DNA of 64,000 bases. It comes from Sphingobacterium deserti. GTDB lineage: Bacteria; Bacteroidota; Bacteroidia; Sphingobacteriales; Sphingobacteriaceae. The notes beneath the pieces were generated by a model, which did no database searches, was not told the DNA's origin, and saw only the letters and a program-made list of their open reading frames with translations. A program made the position numbers and the translations under genes. Shown here in pieces: positions 1 to 8,588 of this stretch (positions are counted from its first letter, which is position 1; each line of letters starts with the position of its first letter). The stretch covers positions 82,441-146,440 of the forward strand of contig NZ_JJMU01000054.1 of assembly GCF_000757725.1 (NCBI RefSeq), written 5' to 3'.

Positions 1-329
1 TTTGGGCTACCTGGTGTCCACCGTGCAAGGCCGAGATGCCATCCATCCAAGCGTTGAAGGATAAATTCCAAGATGACGATCGCGTTGTATTTATGCTGGT
101 TGAGATTGATGGAGAGGCCGAGAAAGCACATGAATTTATGAAACAGGGAAAAATGGATCTCCCGATATTTTACCCGGAAAGTGAAATTCCGTCTAACTGG
201 CTCGGACAATCCATTCCCACTACAGTTATTTTAGATAAGGAGGGCAACGTTGCTGCCCACCATGAGGGTATGGCTGATTACTCCCGTAAAGAAGTATTTG
301 ATTTTATAACAACCTTAATAAACAAGTAA
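1..329 (+). CDS. Thioredoxin-like (TlpA/ResA type) protein, 3' part
   Basis: The reading frame is open from the window edge; the first complete codon is at base 3. It begins with a WCPPC dithiol motif (bases 12-26), so the conserved CXXC redox site of the thioredoxin fold lies at the very edge and the N-terminus, including any signal or lipoprotein peptide, is missing. The rest fits the TlpA/ResA/AhpC-like fold: a helix after CPPC, a strand, and the [13 protein letters not shown] segment with the conserved cis-proline. Such proteins are usually periplasmic thiol-disulfide reductases. It ends 1 bp before pyrF, so the two may be cotranscribed. A methionine at base 36 is internal and is not the start. 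Confidence 0.85.
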   Translation, partial: WATWCPPCKAEMPSIQALKDKFQDDDRVVFMLVEIDGEAEKAHEFMKQGKMDLPIFYPESEIPSNWLGQSIPTTVILDKEGNVAAHHEGMADYSRKEVFDFITTLINK

Positions 330-330
330 A

Positions 331-1164
331 ATGACGAGAGCGGAGTTGGTTCGCGAGATTAAAACAAAGAAGAGCTTCCTTTGTGTCGGTTTGGATACAG
401 ATATCACTAAAATTCCGGAGCACCTGCTCGAAGATGAAGATCCAATATTTAGCTTTAACAAGGCGATCGTAGAAGCGACCGAAGATCTTTGTGTAGCCTA
501 CAAGCCCAACATTGCTTTTTACGAATGCTACGGTGTTAAAGGTTGGCAATCTTTACAGAAAACTTGGGAGATCTTACCGAAAAACTGTTTTAGTATAGCG
601 GATGCGAAGCGCGGCGATATCGGCAATACCTCCGCGATGTATGCCCAAGCATTTTTCGATCAACAAGTTTCGGGTCTTGGTTTCGACTCGATAACTATTG
701 CTCCCTATATGGGTAATGATTCCGTAACGCCTTTTCTTACCTCCGCTGATAAATGGGCGATCGTTTTAGCCTTAACATCAAATGTAGGAAGCGGAGATTT
801 TCAAAATATAACAAATGGACAAGGAGAACAGCTATTTGAGTCTGTTTTGCAAAAGGTTGCTTCTTGGGGCACAGTAGATAATACGATGTTTGTCGTGGGT
901 GCGACACGCGGTGAGGCTTTTTTGACGGTTCGTAAGCATGTTCCTGACCACTTTTTGCTGGTACCTGGGGTTGGCGCGCAGGGCGGTTCGCTTCAAGAGG
1001 TTTGCCGTTATGGGATGAACAGCAATTGCGGCCTACTTGTAAACAGCACGCGTGGGATAATCTATGCTTCTAAAGGAAGGGATTTTGCGGAGCGTGCTAG
1101 AGCGGAAGCATTGCTTTTGCAGCAGGAAATGCAAATCGAACTCGAGCGCGCGGGCATCTTGTAA
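331..1164 (+). CDS. pyrF: Orotidine 5'-phosphate decarboxylase (long form)
   Basis: Catalyses decarboxylation of OMP to UMP, the last step of de novo pyrimidine synthesis, in the cytoplasm. At 277 aa it belongs to the longer PyrF subgroup rather than the ~230-aa E. coli type. Visible signatures are FLCVGLDTD near residue 16, KPNIAFYE near residue 58, the catalytic [11 protein letters not shown] loop near residue 92 and [11 protein letters not shown] near residue 209. The start ATG follows the preceding stop codon by one base, suggesting translational coupling. No other pyrimidine gene is nearby. Confidence 0.95.
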   Translation: MTRAELVREIKTKKSFLCVGLDTDITKIPEHLLEDEDPIFSFNKAIVEATEDLCVAYKPNIAFYECYGVKGWQSLQKTWEILPKNCFSIADAKRGDIGNTSAMYAQAFFDQQVSGLGFDSITIAPYMGNDSVTPFLTSADKWAIVLALTSNVGSGDFQNITNGQGEQLFESVLQKVASWGTVDNTMFVVGATRGEAFLTVRKHVPDHFLLVPGVGAQGGSLQEVCRYGMNSNCGLLVNSTRGIIYASKGRDFAERARAEALLLQQEMQIELERAGIL

Positions 1165-1330
1165 GTGGAGTACTAACGGATTTTACGCTTGTCAAAATTG
1201 CAGAATGTGATATCATACTTCCTCGCAAGGAAGCGTTTTTTAGGTGTTTACTATCCTCTTTAGAAACGCCTTTGCTTTTTGCACTATATTTTGGCACAAT
1301 AATTACTGCGTAAGACTGGTGAAAATAATT

Positions 1331-2080
1331 ATGCGTATCAAAAAATCCCATCTTGTAGCTTTACCCATTGCATTGTCTTTGGGAGCTTGCAGCTCCATAT
1401 ATATGCCGAATGTGCCGGCAACCCCTATGTTTAGGGAGCAAGGCGAAGTTTACCTTGCAGCGCATAGCAATATCAAAGGAAACATCAGTGGCAACGCTGG
1501 TGTAGCTGTTGGCAAACATGTGGCTGTTATTGCTAACGGATCTTATATCGATAACGGTGGCGACAACAGTAATGAACTCTTTAGGCAGCAATCTGTGGAA
1601 GGCGCTATTGGCTATTTTACAAAAATCGGAAAGGAGAAAAGACAGGTCTTTGAGGTCTATGGCGGTTATGGCGTCGGAACATCAACCGAGGTTGATCGTC
1701 GCGCGACGACGACGGGTATGGAACCGGTAGAAACGCGAGATATGGACTTTGACAAAATCTTCGTACAAATAAATTATTCGTCGACACGTAAGCAAAAGCT
1801 CAATCTATTTGGTAAAAGACGGGAATTGAACTACGGTACAGCTATACGCGCCAGCAGAGTCGCAATGAAAAACTTTACAATTAACAATTTGGCGAGTCCA
1901 ACGGAGGAAGCTTTTTTTATTGAGCCACTGTTTTTCACAAGAATGGAGCTTCATAAAGGGTTGCAATTGCAATACACAAACGGTTTTAATTTTAACGTGG
2001 TGGATAACGACTATTTGAAAGCCGGAAATGCGGTGTTCACCCTGGGCGTGACCTATAATTTTGGGGGTAGAAAAAGATAA
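1331..2080 (+). CDS. Putative outer membrane lipoprotein, beta-rich
   Basis: 249 aa from the ATG at 1331. The frame is open further upstream (1244), but only the downstream ATG gives a normal lipoprotein signal: basic MRIKK, a hydrophobic core, then LGACSS with the lipidation Cys at residue 20. The mature part is rich in alternating hydrophobic and polar strands and ends in TLGVTYNFGGRKR, a typical terminal strand of small Bacteroidota beta-barrels. I do not recognise the family. It is followed 18 bp later by a second lipoprotein gene, so the two probably form a unit. Function unknown. Confidence 0.7.
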   Translation: MRIKKSHLVALPIALSLGACSSIYMPNVPATPMFREQGEVYLAAHSNIKGNISGNAGVAVGKHVAVIANGSYIDNGGDNSNELFRQQSVEGAIGYFTKIGKEKRQVFEVYGGYGVGTSTEVDRRATTTGMEPVETRDMDFDKIFVQINYSSTRKQKLNLFGKRRELNYGTAIRASRVAMKNFTINNLASPTEEAFFIEPLFFTRMELHKGLQLQYTNGFNFNVVDNDYLKAGNAVFTLGVTYNFGGRKR

Positions 2081-2098
2081 TAATATAGATTGTAAGCT

Positions 2099-2698
2099 AT
2101 GAAAAGAAGAAATTTATTTTTGATGTGTTTAGCCGTTTTGGCTATTTGTGTAGGGGGATGTGCCGTCAGCAAAAACAATATAGATGCGTTGGCGAAGTGT
2201 GATTATACCGTGGAATCCCTGCAGGATGTTCGCTTGGCTGGCCGCGCCGTAAGTAGTTATACACAGGGAAATAGCGTGAATATCGCGTCGTTGCCCGCAG
2301 TAGCGCTAGCAATGTTGCGCAAGGAATTGCCGCTAGAAGCGCGCGTTAATATGAAAATTAGCAATCCGACAGCAAACAGGACCTCTATTAACTCCTTCAA
2401 ATACCTTATCGAAATTCAAGGAAAACCATTATTTGAAGGTGATGTGAACCAAAACGTTCAATTAGCAACGGGTGAGAGTACGGTAGTGCCGCTAACATTC
2501 AAAGCGAATATCTTTGGCGCCACGCAGGAAAAGGGCTTGGAGAATGTGTTGAACGAAATTTTTACCCGAGAAGGAGAAGGTTTTCTGGTTTTAAAAATCA
2601 AGCCTTCCATGAGAATCGGAAACAGCAATATCTACTACCCAGGCTACATTACCGTCGATAGAAATCTAGCAAAAAGCATCCGCAAGCTGGTGATGTGA
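2099..2698 (+). CDS. Putative lipoprotein, LEA14/WHy-like fold possible
   Basis: 199 aa with a lipoprotein signal (MKRRNLFLMCLAVLAICVGGC, lipid-attachment Cys at residue 21). The mature part has immunoglobulin-like strand pattern: KISNPTANRTSINSFKYLIEIQGKPLFEGDV resembles the LEA type-2/WHy domain layout (conserved N-P turn, strand, short loop), but I hold this only as a resemblance. It follows another lipoprotein gene on the same strand. A tandem 7-bp repeat starts directly after its stop codon. Confidence 0.65.
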   Translation: MKRRNLFLMCLAVLAICVGGCAVSKNNIDALAKCDYTVESLQDVRLAGRAVSSYTQGNSVNIASLPAVALAMLRKELPLEARVNMKISNPTANRTSINSFKYLIEIQGKPLFEGDVNQNVQLATGESTVVPLTFKANIFGATQEKGLENVLNEIFTREGEGFLVLKIKPSMRIGNSNIYYPGYITVDRNLAKSIRKLVM

Positions 2699-2699
2699 T

Positions 2700-2769
2700 A
2701 ATGAGTAGTGCGTAGTGAGTAGTGAGTAGTGAGTAGTTAGTAATGAGTAGTGAGTAGTGCGAAAAAGAG
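2700..2769. repeat. Tandem 7-bp repeat (GTAGTGA units)
   Basis: About nine imperfect copies of a GTAGTGA unit directly follow the stop codon of the preceding lipoprotein gene. Similar degenerate units recur at 2820-2855, and in reverse complement at 20765-20815. The unit is non-coding and carries stop codons in every frame. Confidence 0.8.
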
Positions 2770-2810
2770 CGTCATTGCGAGCCGGAGGCACGACGGCGCG
2801 GCAATCTTTA
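2770..2810 (+). repeat. Dispersed GTCATTGCGAG-type element, 41 bp
   Basis: Begins CGTCATTGCGAG and ends GCAATCTTTA. It is identical over 41 bp to the reverse complement of 20514-20554. Degenerate relatives sit at 2944-3014, 20571-20659, 41682-41723, 52845-52876 and 53000-53032. The 326-bp gap from 2699 to 3024 contains only such repeats and no gene. Confidence 0.85.
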
Positions 2811-2870
2811 ATCTTTGGTATTGAGTAATGTGTAGTGGGTAATGAGTAGTGATAATAGATGATAGTAGGT

Positions 2871-2893
2871 AGATTTTAGTACTTAGTATGTAG
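2871..2893. repeat. 23-bp module shared with 20.7 kb
   Basis: AGATTTTAGTACTTAGTATG and the next three bases are an exact reverse-complement match to a module present twice at 20701-20752. It is part of the same mosaic as the neighbouring repeats. Confidence 0.75.
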
Positions 2894-2943
2894 AATTGTT
2901 ACTGTCTATAAAATTCTTTTAATTTTTACTTTTTACTTTCAAA

Positions 2944-3014
2944 TGCGAGCAGGAGGCACGAGGACGAAGTAATCTTTGCGTTTGCAAAAATGCAGATTGC
3001 CGCGGCATGCGACG
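2944..3014. repeat. Paired inverted GTCATTGCGAG-type element
   Basis: A degenerate forward copy (TGCGAGCAGGAGG ... GAAGTAATCT) and an inverted partial copy (GATTGCCGCGGCATGCGACG) flank a spacer containing TTTGCAAAAATGCA. The same arrangement and spacer recur at 20571-20659 and, shorter, at 41682-41723. Confidence 0.7.
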
Positions 3015-3024
3015 TAAGCATAAA

Positions 3025-4161
3025 CTATTTTCTATTAAAAGTATACCCCATAGTCCACTCAATAAAATCTGCTTTCCCTTTATGCGCTTTTATCGATACG
3101 CCGGCATTGATATTCTTATATACATAGTATCGCGCGCCTGCGCGTAAAAAGATGCGTGTTATCTCGCCATTAAAGTATTGTTTGTGCAGGTAATAACCAA
3201 CGTTTCCATTCAATACTAAATTGCGGGTGAGCACATGGGCAAGGTAATAGGAGGGGCCGTAGGAAAGTTTAGCGCTGAGCTTGCCGCTTTTGTCGCCGGC
3301 GATTTGGTCGCTGTTTCCAGATTCTGAGTAAAATAAATCTAATCCCGCTCCCATGCGCCATTTGTGCGATATGTGCTTGCTCGCATAGGCACTAACAGTA
3401 GATTTAAAGAATCGACGGTCGTTATCGCGCTCTAGCTGTTTCCATCCCAAGCCATAGTTCACATGAAACAAGATCCGCTCGCTATAGGGTTCTATATGGC
3501 TCTTATCTGGTAAGACGGTTTGCCCGTTTGGCTGATAGGTGATAGACGCTGTAAGCGGAATAAGGTTTACGCCTTTATTGGGCAATCGCATCGCTCCATT
3601 GGAGAAGTGATGGAAAGCCAGACCCAAGCCTGCTCTCCAATTGGGATTGATCTTGTATTGTGCCCGGATACCCAAATCAATGAAAACATTGTTCTTGGCA
3701 CCAATGACAACGTTCAGCGGATTGGTTTCCTCATCGTACGGGGTGAAGTTTCCGGAGATACCTAACCCGATTCGATAATCAAAACCCCATCTCTTGTTGG
3801 CTAAATTGCCAAAAGGCGATTGCATAAAGCCATATATAGCGTAAGGGCTGCCTATAATATCCGTATTAAAAGTACTACTGTAAAGGCCTACGCCATAGAT
3901 AGGGTTATTGTACAGCGTAAAATATTGATCATCAGAATGCTGTATTTTCCAACCTATCTTCAAATTTAGACCGTTGTAAAATGCACTTTGAAAAGCAGTC
4001 TCTTTGACCTCTTTTGATGCTATTATCCCCCCGTTTTCCACCTCCAATTCGATAATCAATGGGTTTTTTACGCGCTTGGCCTGCGAAACGGAATCTGTTT
4101 GTGCCCACGCGACAGATAAACCAGAAAATAACAGACCTATTATTAAATATATATTTTTCAA
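3025..4161 (-). CDS. Acyloxyacyl hydrolase / PagL-like lipid A deacylase
   Basis: 378 aa with a cleavable signal peptide (MKNIYLIIGLLFSGLSVAWA) and an amphipathic beta-strand pattern to the C-terminus, consistent with an outer membrane barrel. The segment GLGLAFHHFSNGAMRLPNKG near residue 183 contains the H-x-S-N signature of PagL-type lipid A 3-O-deacylases, where His and Ser are catalytic. Family knowledge suggests it removes an acyl chain from lipid A at the outer membrane. It is longer than PagL (~170 aa), as is usual for the Bacteroidota acyloxyacyl hydrolase family. The gene diverges from the AEC permease gene 111 bp away. Confidence 0.75.
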   Translation of the reverse strand: MKNIYLIIGLLFSGLSVAWAQTDSVSQAKRVKNPLIIELEVENGGIIASKEVKETAFQSAFYNGLNLKIGWKIQHSDDQYFTLYNNPIYGVGLYSSTFNTDIIGSPYAIYGFMQSPFGNLANKRWGFDYRIGLGISGNFTPYDEETNPLNVVIGAKNNVFIDLGIRAQYKINPNWRAGLGLAFHHFSNGAMRLPNKGVNLIPLTASITYQPNGQTVLPDKSHIEPYSERILFHVNYGLGWKQLERDNDRRFFKSTVSAYASKHISHKWRMGAGLDLFYSESGNSDQIAGDKSGKLSAKLSYGPSYYLAHVLTRNLVLNGNVGYYLHKQYFNGEITRIFLRAGARYYVYKNINAGVSIKAHKGKADFIEWTMGYTFNRK

Positions 4162-4272
4162 TTTTACTTCCTAAATAATCGATAATTTTGGGTTGCAAAG
4201 TTATTAATTTTTGCGAAAAACCGAGACCCTATCTTCGTTTTTAAATGAAGATCTCAGACTATTTACGAATTT

Positions 4273-5184
4273 ATGTCAAACTTCTTTATTATAATCTTTT
4301 GTCTTGTTGCGGGCTATGTGTTAAAAAAGCAGAAAATTGTTCCAGCACATGGATTTAAAAGTATAAACGCCTGGATCATCTACATTGGTCTACCTGCTAC
4401 ATCATTTAAATATTTGCCCGGCCTGCAATGGGATAACAGTTTATTGTTGTCGTTGGCGGCGCCGGTTTTCATTTTAGGTGGATCAATCTTGTTTGTCTCT
4501 ATACTAAGTCCCTGGCTGGGTCTCTCTCGTCGCAGCACACATACCTTAATGCTTGTTTCTGGGTTTAGTAATACGTCTTTTGTTGGCTTTCCACTCGTAG
4601 CCACATATTTTGGAGAAAAGCAAATAAGCTGGGCAATTATTAGTGACCAAATGACGTTTTTCCTATTGTCTACAGTGGGTACAGTTATAGCCTTACGGGG
4701 AAGTGCATTACGCAACGAAGGATTGCAGATCTCACAATTAGCGAAAAGAGTGTTGTCTTTTCCGCCACTATGGGGGTGCATAGGAGCATTGGTAGTTCCC
4801 CGGGTTTTGGATATTACGCCCTTAGCACCATTTTTCGCGCAACTGGCCAGCACCGTTTCCCCTTTAGCTTTATTTTCCATAGGGATGCAGTTATCATTTT
4901 CGTTTTACAGATCCGAGCTGTATCTCGTTTCGCTTTCTTTGCTTTACAAATTAGCGCTCGGCCCTATGCTATTGATCGCGGTCTGCTATTTTTTAAATAT
5001 TAAAGGAGAAATTGCGCAAGTCGCTGTATTCGAAATGGCTATGCCGAGCCTCGTTGCGACGAGTCTTTTACTACAGCAATTCAATCTCAATGCCAAGTTG
5101 GGAAATACGATAATTGGGATAAGCATACTGATAGGATTGTTGACTACCTGGCTTACCTACCATTACCTAGTTTTATTTTTGTAA
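4273..5184 (+). CDS. AEC-family permease (auxin efflux carrier type)
   Basis: 303 aa with about ten hydrophobic helices and no soluble domain. Halves show the family pattern: N-terminal YVLKKQKIVPAHGFKSINAWIIYIGLPATSF and the central break PLWGCIGALVVP. AEC transporters move organic anions such as malate or malonate in bacteria; the substrate here cannot be read from sequence. It stands alone between a divergent lipid A hydrolase-like gene and the oxidoreductase cluster. Confidence 0.85.
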   Translation: MSNFFIIIFCLVAGYVLKKQKIVPAHGFKSINAWIIYIGLPATSFKYLPGLQWDNSLLLSLAAPVFILGGSILFVSILSPWLGLSRRSTHTLMLVSGFSNTSFVGFPLVATYFGEKQISWAIISDQMTFFLLSTVGTVIALRGSALRNEGLQISQLAKRVLSFPPLWGCIGALVVPRVLDITPLAPFFAQLASTVSPLALFSIGMQLSFSFYRSELYLVSLSLLYKLALGPMLLIAVCYFLNIKGEIAQVAVFEMAMPSLVATSLLLQQFNLNAKLGNTIIGISILIGLLTTWLTYHYLVLFL

Positions 5185-5265
5185 CTTGCTTGTTGTAAAA
5201 CCTACTTAGTGTATATTTTACAATATATTTTATATATTTAGTTCCAATTACAAAGATCTAGATTG

Positions 5266-6249
5266 ATGATGTTAACTATCGTAAGAAAAAACGCAATCGT
5301 TTCCGGTCTACTCATAGTATGTCTTTTTGCACATGCGCAAACCAAGCATGAGCCTTACATCCAGAAACTGGATGGGACAAATTTACAGTTTTCCATGGAG
5401 GCTATTCCCGGAGGAGAATTTGTTATGGGTAGCGAAGTTGGCGGGAACGACGATGAAAAACCTTCGCACAAGGTCAAAATATCGCCCTTTTGGATGGGCA
5501 CTTATGAAGTTACTTGGGATCTTTACGAACCGTTTGTTTATAAAGATTTAGAGGCTAGCCAAACCGTTGATGGTAATGTCGATAGCAAGGTGGATGCCGT
5601 TACGCGTCCTACAAAACCTTATTTGGATATGACATTCGGGATGGGCAAAGAAGGGCACCCCGCATTGGCCATGACCCACTACAACGCGATACAATTTTGT
5701 AAATGGTTGTATGTTCGTACTGGGGTATTTTACAGACTGCCTACAGAAGCCGAATGGGAATATGCGTGCAGAGCAGGGTCACAAACGGCATATTTCTTTG
5801 GTGATGACCCGGCTCAATTAGCCGACCACGCCTGGTTTACAAGCAATAGTGATGCACAAACCGCCCCTGTAGGAAAAAAGAAGCCGAACGCATGGGGCCT
5901 ATATGATATGTTAGGCAATGTTGCCGAGTGGACTTACGATCAATACCATGCTGATTTTTACGCGCAATTTGCAGATAAGGTAAGCGAAAATCCAATTGCG
6001 ATACCAACAGCTCTTTACCCCCATAGTGTCCGTGGCGGCTCATTTGAAAGCGCTGCAGAAGATTTACGATCAGCGGCACGCGGTGCGTCCGATCCGATAT
6101 GGAAACAGTTGGATCCGCAGATCCCAAAATCCAATTGGTGGTTTCCCGAAGCTCCATTTGTTGGGCTACGACTCGTCCGTCCTGCTGTGCAACCGTCACA
6201 CGAGGATATCATGGCTTACTATGACAAAGCGCCAATAAAAGATTTCTAA
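5266..6249 (+). CDS. SUMF1/FGE-sulfatase-domain protein without catalytic cysteines
   Basis: About 327 aa, first gene of a rightward cluster. A TTG at 5263 precedes two ATGs (5266, 5269); I take the first ATG. It has a signal peptide ending near AHAQ, then a formylglycine-generating-enzyme-type domain: IPGGEFVMGS, PSHKVKISPFWMGTYEVTW, YRLPTEAEWEYACRAG, WGLYDMLGNVAEWT, SVRGGSFES and GLRLVRP. The C-terminal region that in true aerobic FGE carries the copper-binding Cys pair has none here (RGGSFESAAEDLRSAARG), so formylglycine formation is unlikely. It is probably an exported binding or accessory protein of the sugar cluster. Its stop lies 27 bp before the Gfo/Idh gene. Confidence 0.85.
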   Translation: MMLTIVRKNAIVSGLLIVCLFAHAQTKHEPYIQKLDGTNLQFSMEAIPGGEFVMGSEVGGNDDEKPSHKVKISPFWMGTYEVTWDLYEPFVYKDLEASQTVDGNVDSKVDAVTRPTKPYLDMTFGMGKEGHPALAMTHYNAIQFCKWLYVRTGVFYRLPTEAEWEYACRAGSQTAYFFGDDPAQLADHAWFTSNSDAQTAPVGKKKPNAWGLYDMLGNVAEWTYDQYHADFYAQFADKVSENPIAIPTALYPHSVRGGSFESAAEDLRSAARGASDPIWKQLDPQIPKSNWWFPEAPFVGLRLVRPAVQPSHEDIMAYYDKAPIKDF

Positions 6250-6276
6250 CGAATAACATTATAAACTGAAATACTT

Positions 6277-7590
6277 ATGGATACTTTTAAAAGACGGGAT
6301 TTTATCAAAGCAGGGTCAGCTTTGGCCGGCGCTTCGGTTTTAGCCTCGACGCCGGTAGGCAGTGTTTTCGCGGCCGGAACGGATGAGATCAAAATAGCAC
6401 TTATCGGTTGCGGGGGTAGAGGTACGGGCGCTGCTTTTGACGCTTTTGCATCTGGGCAAAACATCAAGTTGGTTGCTATGGCGGATGCATTTCAAGATAA
6501 TCTGCAAACTACATACGACACCTTAAAAGAAAAGTTTGGCGATAAAGTCGATGTGCCTGATAGCCGCCGATACGTGGGCTTTGATGGCTACAAAGCGGCT
6601 ATTAAAGATGCTGATGTGGTATTGTTGACAACGCCACCCGGCTTTCGTCCGCTCCATTTCGAAGAGGCGGTAAAAGCAGGTAAGCATGTTTTTATGGAAA
6701 AGCCGGTCGCAGTGGATATCCCCGGCATACATAAGGTTTTAGCTATTGCAAAGGAAGCAAAGGCGAAAAAGTTAAACGTCGTCGTTGGTCTGCAGAGACG
6801 CTATCAGACTAATTATAGAGAGGCTATAAAACGTATCCAAGATGGTGCGATTGGCGATATATATTCCGGGCAGGTGTATTGGAACAGCGGCGGGGTGTGG
6901 GTTCGTCCGCGCCAAGCTAATCAGACGGAGATGGAATACCAAATGCGGAACTGGTATTATTTTAACTGGCTATGCGGTGATCATATTGTTGAACAACATG
7001 TGCACAATATTGATGTAGCGAACTGGATAAAAGGTAAATATCCGGTATCAATACAGGGAACAGGAAGCCGTGCGCACCGAACCGGCAAAGAGTATGGTGA
7101 AATCTACGACAACTTCGCTGTAGAACTTACCTATGACGACGGCACAGTCGTCTATAGCCAATGTCGCCATTTTGAAGGTATCTCAAACCGTGTTGATGAA
7201 ACCTTCCAAGCATCTAAAGGACGTGTATATCTTTCAGCAGGCAACCAAGCAATTTTATGGGATGCAAAAGGAAACGAAATCTACAGGCACAACCCCAAAG
7301 GTAATCCAAATCCGTACCAACAAGAGCACAAGGAGCTATTCGAAGCTGTTGCAAACAATGAGTATAAATTTGACAATACGGAGTATGGCGCCTACAGTAC
7401 GCTTACGGGAATTATTGGTAGAATAGCTTGCTATACGGGTAAAGTTATCAAGTGGGACAAAGCTATGGATTCGACCATTGACCTTTCGCCGGCAACTTAC
7501 GCCTGGAATGCCAATCCGAAAATCGTTCCCAATCAAAACGGCGAGTATCCAGTCGCTATCCCAGGAATCAATACAGAATTATACCTATAA
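6277..7590 (+). CDS. Gfo/Idh/MocA-family oxidoreductase, Tat-exported
   Basis: 437 aa. The N-terminus FKRRDFIKAGSALAGASVL is a twin-arginine signal, so the folded enzyme with its nucleotide is probably exported. A Rossmann motif (ALIGCGGRGTG, near residue 45) and the family EKPVAVD segment (near residue 142, Lys expected to be catalytic) follow; a further GDHIVEQHVHNIDVANW segment matches the C-terminal catalytic domain. The family oxidises or reduces sugars with NAD(P), sometimes with tightly bound cofactor as in periplasmic members. Substrate is unknown; context suggests a keto-sugar. It ends 2 bp before apbE. Confidence 0.85.
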   Translation: MDTFKRRDFIKAGSALAGASVLASTPVGSVFAAGTDEIKIALIGCGGRGTGAAFDAFASGQNIKLVAMADAFQDNLQTTYDTLKEKFGDKVDVPDSRRYVGFDGYKAAIKDADVVLLTTPPGFRPLHFEEAVKAGKHVFMEKPVAVDIPGIHKVLAIAKEAKAKKLNVVVGLQRRYQTNYREAIKRIQDGAIGDIYSGQVYWNSGGVWVRPRQANQTEMEYQMRNWYYFNWLCGDHIVEQHVHNIDVANWIKGKYPVSIQGTGSRAHRTGKEYGEIYDNFAVELTYDDGTVVYSQCRHFEGISNRVDETFQASKGRVYLSAGNQAILWDAKGNEIYRHNPKGNPNPYQQEHKELFEAVANNEYKFDNTEYGAYSTLTGIIGRIACYTGKVIKWDKAMDSTIDLSPATYAWNANPKIVPNQNGEYPVAIPGINTELYL

Positions 7591-7592
7591 AA

Positions 7593-8579
7593 TTGTTGCG
7601 GTTTTTTACGATATCGATCATCTTATTGTGTGGATTTACTGCATATGCCAAGCAGTTGAAATTCACGCTGGATGGCCGTGCTCAGGGAACAACCTATCAC
7701 GTGCATTATTATGCTTCTCAAGCTTTAATAACGCAAAAGATGATCGACAGCACGCTACATGTGATCGACGAGTCGATGTCTTTATACAAAAAAAGCTCAT
7801 TAATCAGTAGATTTAATGAACCTGGGAAGTGTAGTATGGCCATAGATAGCCATATTAAAAATGTTATCCAACAATCATTTACCGTGAATAAGGAGTCGAA
7901 GGGAATTTTTGATATCACGGTTAAACCGTTGGTAGCGTTATGGGGTTTTGGTGCAGCGCATATCACTACGTTTCCTAAGCAGGCAACACTGGATAGTGTG
8001 TTAGCTTTCGTCGGGATGGACAAGCTTGCGCTACGAGGCAGTACGCTTTGCAAGAGCGACCCGCGCGTAGCAATAGACCTTGACGGCATAGCGCAAGGCT
8101 ACTCCGTTGACGTTTTAGCAGACCTGCTCGAAAAGCATGGTATTCGGAATTATCTTGTGGAGTTGGGTGGCGAAATTAAAACAAAAGGAGCGAAAGCGAA
8201 CAAAGTACCGTTTGAAGTAGCTATCGAGCGCCCTACGGGCGCCGAAGGCTCTCGCTTTGTCTTGCAATTGAGCAATAGGGCTGTCACCACCTCGGGCAAT
8301 TATCGGAAGGCTTACAACTATGCCGGTAAAAGAATTCATCATCACATCAACCCTATAGACGGTTACCCATCACAGAATAATGTGGCCAGTGTCACCGTTA
8401 TAGCCAAGACGGCGATGGAGGCTGATGCTTATGATAATGTTTTTATGGCTTTGTCGGCAACGGAAGGTGTAACCTTCGCTAACCGTAGAAAGGGAATGGA
8501 GGTTTATATCATTTATACAGAGGGAAATACATACAAAGAAGCGTTTTCGAAAGGTTTCTCACGCTATATAAAAAATTAA
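7593..8579 (+). CDS. apbE: FAD:protein FMN transferase (ApbE)
   Basis: 328 aa. It attaches FMN covalently to Thr/Ser of exported flavoproteins, using FAD and Mg2+. No ATG is available near the upstream stop; translation probably starts at TTG 7593, 2 bp after the Gfo/Idh stop, giving LLRFFTISIILLCGFTAYA as signal peptide. Family signatures: GTTYHVHYYAS near the mature start, FDITVKPLVALWGFG near residue 108, DLDGIAQGYSVD near residue 158, ELGGEIKTKG, and HHINPIDGYPSQNNVASVTVIA with T-AMEADAYDNVFMALS near the end. I find no obvious flavinylation target motif in neighbouring proteins, so its client is open. Confidence 0.93.
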   Translation: MLRFFTISIILLCGFTAYAKQLKFTLDGRAQGTTYHVHYYASQALITQKMIDSTLHVIDESMSLYKKSSLISRFNEPGKCSMAIDSHIKNVIQQSFTVNKESKGIFDITVKPLVALWGFGAAHITTFPKQATLDSVLAFVGMDKLALRGSTLCKSDPRVAIDLDGIAQGYSVDVLADLLEKHGIRNYLVELGGEIKTKGAKANKVPFEVAIERPTGAEGSRFVLQLSNRAVTTSGNYRKAYNYAGKRIHHHINPIDGYPSQNNVASVTVIAKTAMEADAYDNVFMALSATEGVTFANRRKGMEVYIIYTEGNTYKEAFSKGFSRYIKN

Positions 8580-8588
8580 AAGGATCAT

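Noticed and set aside
2700..2860. Short tandem repeats as a possible CRISPR array
   Set aside because: Units are 7 bp with no unique spacers of constant length; no cas genes.
4380..4880. 166-codon minus-strand frame opposite the AEC permease
   Set aside because: Antisense shadow of a membrane protein gene; the plus frame has a clear family match.
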